From UBA4660 sp002405435 (GTDB lineage Bacteria; Bacteroidota; Bacteroidia; Flavobacteriales_D; Sanyastnellaceae): DNA of 64,000 nt. This document shows positions 59,644 to 64,000 of the stretch, piece after piece. The stretch lies in the NCBI GenBank assembly GCA_036747335.1, contig DAIOCL010000003.1, positions 16,864-80,863 of the forward strand, in the 5' to 3' direction. Within the stretch, counting starts at the first letter, position 1. Every line of letters starts with the position of its first letter. Both the position numbers and the translations under genes were made by a program. The notes under the pieces are model-generated. The model did not search any database. It saw nothing but the letters and a program-made list of their open reading frames with translations, and was not told the DNA's origin.

Positions 59644-59898
59644 GTGAAAGAGATCCAGGGCACCCGTTACCTGTCTAAGCAGGAAGCGCTGGACCACCTC
59701 TACCATTGTGCGCGCAAGCGAACCAAACTGCTGGCCATAGAAGTCGTGCGGCTCACCGATGCGGGCGCCGAAAGCTCACTCTATAAGACCGTTTGGTTTA
59801 AGAGCCAGCGGGGCGTGTACAAGGCCGCGCGCGATTTTGTGAGCCGCCAGATGGGCGGAGAATGGCTGTGGTGTGAAATCAAGGAGGAGGCCAGCTGA
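59644..59898 (+). CDS. Short basic protein of unknown function
   Basis: An 84-residue product beginning at a GTG (59644), because the frame upstream of it lies inside the T9SS gene and is not protein-like. The sequence has a regular globular look (KEIQGTRYLSKQEALDHLYHCARKR in part, LLAIEVVRL, then an amphipathic helix ending in WLWCEIKEEAS), one cysteine in each half, and a high share of Lys and Arg. I do not recognise it. It starts ten bases past the preceding stop, so it is probably cotranscribed with the T9SS gene. The codon use and the absence of any overlap in the second half support a real gene. Confidence 0.6.
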   Translation: MKEIQGTRYLSKQEALDHLYHCARKRTKLLAIEVVRLTDAGAESSLYKTVWFKSQRGVYKAARDFVSRQMGGEWLWCEIKEEAS

Positions 59899-60026
59899 AA
59901 AAAACCGTTAATTATTGCATATTCGCCCAGACAGCCCGTTAGAGTTAAGCCGACTCGACTACTGTTGACAGGCGCGGTGAGCCTTGTGTTGCGTACCCCG
60001 TACAGGCCAACCAGCGAGGGATAAAC

Positions 60027-63000
60027 ATGACACATTCGGCATACGATTCACTCATCCTTAAACTGGATGAGTTCATCAGGAAGTACTACAAAAACCAGAT
60101 GCTGCGCGGACTCATTTACTGCGTGGGTATCATTGTGGGCGCTTACCTGATGGTCGCACTGCTTGAGTATTTCGGCCGCTTCAGTTCGGCCGTGCGCACC
60201 CTCCTCTTCTACGGCTTTATAGGCGTCACCGGCTATGTGCTGACGCGTTACTTTGCCATCCCGCTCGCCCATATGCTCCGCTTTGGAAAGGTTATCAGCC
60301 ACGAGCAGGCCGCGGCCATCGTAGGAAAACACTTTCCCAACGTCCAGGACAAGCTGCTCAACACCCTTCAGCTGAAACAAATGGCCGAGGCCGCACAGGG
60401 CAACGTATTGCTTGAGGCGGGCATTCAGCAGAAGATAGAAGCCTTGCGCCCCGTGCCCTTCACCGCGGCTATAGACCTGAGGGAAAACAGGAAATACCTT
60501 CCCTACGCGCTTCCGCCCGTAGCCGTAGTGCTCATTTTGCTGTTTGCCGCGCCCTCGGTGCTCACCAAATCCACCGACAGGCTCTTGCGCCACGGACAGG
60601 AGATTGCCAAGGAGGCGCCCTTCTCCTTCCGCATAGACGAACCGCTGACGGTAGCCGAAAACGCGGACTTTACGGCCACCATCATTCTCAGCGGAAAGGA
60701 ATTGCCTGCGCAGGCCTATGTAGTATTCAACGGGCAGCAGTTTCTGCTCGACAAAATTTCCAACCAGACGTATTCCTACACCTTCCACAACGTAAGGGAA
60801 AATATCGGCTTTCAACTCTATGCCTCGGGCGTCTACTCAGACGGCTACGAGCTGGAGGTGCTGCCCACTCCGCGCCTGGTGGATTTTGAGGTGGCCCTCA
60901 CCTACCCTGCCTACCTGAAAAGGCCGTCAGAGACGATAAAAAACTCCGGAGACCTGCTTGTGCCTGCCGGCACACGCCTGGAATGGCGGTTCAGCGCCAA
61001 CCATACCGACGAACTCAACGTGAGGCTATGCGACCGCAGAGAGAAAGCCGAAGGCAGCGGAGACCGTTTCCGCTACAGCGCGCAGGCCACGGAAAGTTGC
61101 ACCTATGCCATTCACACCGCCAACGCCTACTTCAGTGACCGCGACTCGATTGTCTATCAGTTACAGGTAGTGCCCGATATCTATCCGGCGATTTCTGCAG
61201 AAGAGATGCGCGACAGCAACTCCTACAAGCAGGTCTACTTCACCGGAGAAGTAAACGACGACTATGGATTCCGAAGGCTTACCTTCAACTACCGCTTTAC
61301 TTCAGCAGGAGAAACCCGCACCCAGCGTGAGCCTGTGGTGATTGAGCTGCCTGTAACCCGTGAGTTCAATACCGATGAGTTTTTCCACCACTGGGACCTC
61401 AGTACCATAGACCTGCAGCCGGGCGAGAAGATTGAATATTATTTTGAAGTGTGGGACAACGATGGTGTAACCGGATCCAAGTCGGCCCGCACCGCGGCGC
61501 GTGAATATGCCGCGCCTACCCTGGAAGAACTCCAGCAGCAGATAGACGCGCAGAACGAAGACATCAAAGACAAGCTGGAGGAAAGTATCAGGGATGCACA
61601 AAAAATTCAGAAAGAACTGGAAGAACTGCAGCGGCAGCTGCGGGAGAAAAAAGAACTTTCATGGCAAGACCAGAAAAAACTCGATGATTTGCTGAAGCGT
61701 CAGCAGGAATTGCAAAAACAGATCGAGGAAATTCAAAAGCAAAACCAGCAGAAAAACGAAAAACAGAATGAGTTTCAGCAGCAGAATGAGAGCCTGATGG
61801 AAAAGCAGCAGCAGCTCGAGCAGCTGATGGAGAAGGTGATGACACCTGAAATGCAGAAAATGATGGAGGAGCTGCAGAAGATGATGGAAGAACTTAGCAA
61901 GGAAGACATCCAGGAGCAACTTGACCGCATGGACATGAACAACGAGGACCTCGAGAAGGAACTCGAACGCGCCCTGGAACAGTTTAAGCAACTGCAATGG
62001 GAGCAGAAAATGGAGGAAGTTATTGACGAACTCAAGAAGCTTGGAGACGAACAGGAGAAATTGGGAGAAGAAGCCGAAAAGAAGGAGTCAAAAAGCGAAG
62101 ACCTGCAACAAAAGCAGGACTCCCTTTCGAAAGCGTTTGATGAGCTTCAGAAGAAAATCGATGAAGCCGAAGAGTTGAACAAAGAGCTGGAAAACCCAAA
62201 CCAGACGCCGGAGACCGAAAAGCAGGAGCAGGAAATAGAACAGGAACAACAGAAGTCTTCGGATGAATTGGGTAAAAACAAAAAGAGCAGTGCCTCCAAA
62301 TCGCAGAAATCGGCCGGAGAAAAGATGAAGCAGATGGCGCAGCAGATGGAAATGAGTATGGCCGGTGATCAGGCGCAGCAAGAGCAGGAAGACATGGAGG
62401 CCCTGAGGGCATTGCTGGAAAACATCATCACCCTGTCTTTTGACCAGGAGGAGCTGATGGCCTCCTTCAAGTCAACCGACCAGCAGGACCCCAACTACAA
62501 CAGGCTCGGTCAGGTGCAGCGCAAACTGAAAGATGATGCCAAGATGGTCGAAGACTCGCTTTTTGCCCTGAGCATGCGTGTGCCCCAGCTGTCTTCGGTG
62601 GTTAACCATGAAATCAACCTCGTCAACGAAAACATGGATGTCGCCCTGGAAAATATTCCCGAGCGCAAAACACCCGAGGTGACAACTGCGCAGCAGTATG
62701 TAATGACCAGTTTTAACAACCTGGCCCTGATGCTCGATGAAGCCCTGCAACAAATGCAGCAGCAGTCATCCTGCAAAAAGCCGGGAACGGGCAATTGCGA
62801 AAAACCGGGCGGCATGGGCCAAAAACCCTCTCCCTCCTCAGGCCAGATGAAAAAGATGCAGGAACAACTGAGCAAGCAGCAGGAGGAATTGAAGAAAAAG
62901 GGGCAGAGCCAGGGACAGAACAACAGCGGCAAGGAAGGCACCAGCAAGGAACTCTCTGAAATGGCCGCCAAACAGGCCGCTATCCGTAAAGCGGTAGAAC

Positions 63001-63377
63001 AAAAAGCCCAGGAACTCAATGAAGACGGCAGCGGAAACGGCAACGAACTCAAGCAAATCGCACGCGAAATGGAAGAGCTTCAGCGCGATATCGTCAACAA
63101 CCGCATCACGGAAGAAACCATACGCAGGCAGCAAGACATCCTCACCCGCCTGCTGAAGGCCGAGAACGCCGAAAGGGTGCGCGAGCAAGACAACCAGCGC
63201 AAGAGCAACGAGGCCGGCGATTACCCGGTTTCCAATCCGGAAAAATATGAGCAATACCTGCGCCGTAAAGAGCAGGAAACCGAGTTGCTGAAGACCGTGC
63301 CGCCAAACCTCAAGCCCTATTACCGCGATAAGGTCAATGAATATTTCAACAAACTCGCGCCTGCTGAACAGCGCTGA
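60027..63377 (+). CDS. DUF4175 family membrane protein with a long charged coiled coil
   Basis: A 1116-residue inner-membrane protein. Three transmembrane helices are visible (about 27-45, 53-72 and 152-170). A DUF4175-type beta and helical region outside the membrane follows to about 490 (TADFTATIILSGKELPAQAYVVF-like strands). Then comes a very long coiled coil, about 490-780, built almost entirely of Gln, Glu, Lys, Leu and Met, including MEELQKMMEELSKEDIQEQL. A Gln/Met-rich helical tail (MKQMAQQMEMSMAG) and a C-terminal helical end finish the protein. It is a Bacteroidota-specific family whose function is not established. The following gene order (RsbW-like ATPase, ybeY) is conserved in this phylum as I know it. 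Confidence 0.88.
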   Translation: MTHSAYDSLILKLDEFIRKYYKNQMLRGLIYCVGIIVGAYLMVALLEYFGRFSSAVRTLLFYGFIGVTGYVLTRYFAIPLAHMLRFGKVISHEQAAAIVGKHFPNVQDKLLNTLQLKQMAEAAQGNVLLEAGIQQKIEALRPVPFTAAIDLRENRKYLPYALPPVAVVLILLFAAPSVLTKSTDRLLRHGQEIAKEAPFSFRIDEPLTVAENADFTATIILSGKELPAQAYVVFNGQQFLLDKISNQTYSYTFHNVRENIGFQLYASGVYSDGYELEVLPTPRLVDFEVALTYPAYLKRPSETIKNSGDLLVPAGTRLEWRFSANHTDELNVRLCDRREKAEGSGDRFRYSAQATESCTYAIHTANAYFSDRDSIVYQLQVVPDIYPAISAEEMRDSNSYKQVYFTGEVNDDYGFRRLTFNYRFTSAGETRTQREPVVIELPVTREFNTDEFFHHWDLSTIDLQPGEKIEYYFEVWDNDGVTGSKSARTAAREYAAPTLEELQQQIDAQNEDIKDKLEESIRDAQKIQKELEELQRQLREKKELSWQDQKKLDDLLKRQQELQKQIEEIQKQNQQKNEKQNEFQQQNESLMEKQQQLEQLMEKVMTPEMQKMMEELQKMMEELSKEDIQEQLDRMDMNNEDLEKELERALEQFKQLQWEQKMEEVIDELKKLGDEQEKLGEEAEKKESKSEDLQQKQDSLSKAFDELQKKIDEAEELNKELENPNQTPETEKQEQEIEQEQQKSSDELGKNKKSSASKSQKSAGEKMKQMAQQMEMSMAGDQAQQEQEDMEALRALLENIITLSFDQEELMASFKSTDQQDPNYNRLGQVQRKLKDDAKMVEDSLFALSMRVPQLSSVVNHEINLVNENMDVALENIPERKTPEVTTAQQYVMTSFNNLALMLDEALQQMQQQSSCKKPGTGNCEKPGGMGQKPSPSSGQMKKMQEQLSKQQEELKKKGQSQGQNNSGKEGTSKELSEMAAKQAAIRKAVEQKAQELNEDGSGNGNELKQIAREMEELQRDIVNNRITEETIRRQQDILTRLLKAENAERVREQDNQRKSNEAGDYPVSNPEKYEQYLRRKEQETELLKTVPPNLKPYYRDKVNEYFNKLAPAEQR

Positions 63378-63451
63378 CCGGGTAAAGACGTTTCACAGCA
63401 CGATGTGCACTAAGCAGGAAACTATTTCATGCAGTTCGGGATATTATACCT

Positions 63452-63910
63452 ATGTTTGACACTCATTACGCAAGTTTATCCGATATGCCCGCCGCCCAGA
63501 GAATGATTCAATTCCCTTCCGCAATGGAAAACATCAACCTGGTTGAAAAACTGGTTGATGAGGTATGCGCCGAATACCAGGTAAAAGAAGAATACTACGG
63601 AGAACTGCTGATCGGCATGACCGAGGCGGTGAACAACGCCATGGTGCACGGAAACAAACTGGACCCCGCCCGGCAGGTAAAGGTGTTGTTTGACGTGGCC
63701 GGCGACAGGATTCTGCGTTTTACCGTGGAAGACGAGGGCCCGGGTTTCGACTACGATCACCTGCCTGATCCCACGGCGCCTGAAAACATAGAAAAACCCC
63801 ATGGCCGGGGCGTTTTCCTCATGCGCCAATTGTCAGACAGCTGCCAGTTCCTCGATGGAGGCCGCGTGGTCGTGCTCGATTTCGCGGTGTTGGAGCAAGA
63901 GCCCGCATGA
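63452..63910 (+). CDS. RsbW-like serine kinase / anti-sigma ATPase
   Basis: A 152-residue GHKL ATPase domain protein. The N box reads LIGMTEAVNNAMVHGNKLD, the G1 box EDEGPGFDYDHLP, and the G2 box GRGVFLMRQLSD. The family includes RsbW and SpoIIAB, which bind a sigma factor and phosphorylate an anti-anti-sigma protein. An HTH or sigma partner is not encoded here. The HAMP-SpoIIE phosphatase at 24375-26159 could in principle act on the same pathway, but nothing in the sequence ties them together. Its stop overlaps the next start by four bases (ATGA). Confidence 0.9.
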   Translation: MFDTHYASLSDMPAAQRMIQFPSAMENINLVEKLVDEVCAEYQVKEEYYGELLIGMTEAVNNAMVHGNKLDPARQVKVLFDVAGDRILRFTVEDEGPGFDYDHLPDPTAPENIEKPHGRGVFLMRQLSDSCQFLDGGRVVVLDFAVLEQEPA

Positions 63911-64000
63911 TCCGGTTTTTCAGCGAAGACGTTCCCTTCCGCCCGCAGCAAATCCGCAGCACCCGTTCCTGGCTTGAGCAGGTAATTACAGCACACCGGC
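63907..64000 (+). CDS. ybeY: rRNA maturation endoribonuclease YbeY, N-terminal part only
   Basis: The first 31 codons are in the window and read MIRFFSEDVPFRPQQI and then RSTRSWLEQVITAHR. This matches the N-terminus of Bacteroidota YbeY proteins (an opening strand with FFSED, then a W-containing helix). The gene position after the RsbW-like ATPase also fits. The zinc-binding HGxLH motif lies outside the window, so the call rests on the N-terminus and context. Confidence 0.75.
   Translation, partial: MIRFFSEDVPFRPQQIRSTRSWLEQVITAHR

Noticed and set aside
59899..60026. A tRNA gene in the spacer before the DUF4175 gene
   Set aside because: I could not draw a cloverleaf or find a TTCGANTC-like T loop; nothing supports an RNA gene.
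61500..62400. The Gln/Glu/Lys-rich stretch of the DUF4175 gene as a DNA repeat array
   Set aside because: The low complexity is at the protein level, from a long coiled coil; codons vary and there is no fixed DNA repeat unit, so it is not a CRISPR or satellite array.

Overview
The window looks like a chromosomal segment of a Bacteroidota bacterium, most likely Flavobacteriia-like, with an unusually high GC content (mid-50s percent by eye). Supporting signs are three proteins with type IX secretion (T9SS) C-terminal sorting domains, a TonB-dependent receptor with an N-terminal carboxypeptidase-like domain, DUF4296 and DUF4175 proteins, a DUF4175 / ATP-binding protein / ybeY gene order, almost no Shine-Dalgarno sequences, and -7 promoter elements of the form TAnnTTTG or TAnnTTCG upstream of many starts. 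I see no tRNA, rRNA, CRISPR array, prophage or insertion sequence.

Layout. 1-4.6 kb: a giant PKD-repeat surface protein on the minus strand, split by a single in-frame TAA at 1042-1044 and running off the left edge. 4.8-7.7 kb: lysS and a deacetylase-like gene. 7.7-12.4 kb: a minus-strand operon of a MORN-repeat exported protein, a five-PAS cytosolic histidine kinase and a LytTR response regulator. 12.5-12.97 kb: the only long gene-free stretch, AT-rich at one end, with several DnaA-box-like 9-mers, and with a change of plus-strand G/C bias across it. It is a candidate replication origin. 13-20 kb: rpiB, an M28 peptidase, a TlpA-like lipoprotein, an ALDH7-type dehydrogenase, kbl and an FAD oxidoreductase, mostly amino-acid catabolism and folding. 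20.3-22.8 kb: a GbsR/MarR regulator operon with a small membrane protein, a TIGR01777 oxidoreductase and ferritin. 22.8-26.2 kb: a translationally coupled YfiR / helical-repeat protein / HAMP-SpoIIE phosphatase cassette. 26-30.5 kb: a tandem Usp protein, a membrane histidine kinase, a coiled-coil protein and an outer-membrane barrel. 30.5-35.3 kb: yraN, an RluB-type pseudouridine synthase, a dolichol-phosphate-mannose-synthase-like transferase, a DUF4296 lipoprotein, an epimerase and trhO. 35.3-42.8 kb: a fused E1 2-oxoacid dehydrogenase, a TonB receptor and a T9SS-exported hydrolase-fold protein, closed by a strong terminator. 42.9-45.0 kb: mnmH-selD (selenium for tRNA). 45-51.3 kb: a polysaccharide deacetylase, acs, fumC, a lipoprotein and a double-ATPase ABC protein. 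51.4-64 kb: two T9SS cargo proteins flanking gltX, a short conserved-looking protein, DUF4175, an RsbW-like ATPase and the start of ybeY.

How the genes fit together. Much of the window is core metabolism and translation (lysS, gltX, rluB, trhO, mnmH, ybeY, acs, fumC, E1). It is interleaved with cell-envelope genes (adhesin, TonB receptor, T9SS cargo, OMP, lipoproteins) and an unusual amount of signalling: two histidine kinases, a LytTR regulator, a PP2C phosphatase with a YfiR-type periplasmic partner, and an RsbW-like ATPase. The most unusual parts are the YfiR-helical-PP2C cassette, the MORN-kinase-LytTR operon, the origin-like intergenic region and the interrupted adhesin. Domain positions and starts were worked out by eye. 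Nothing was searched against a database.
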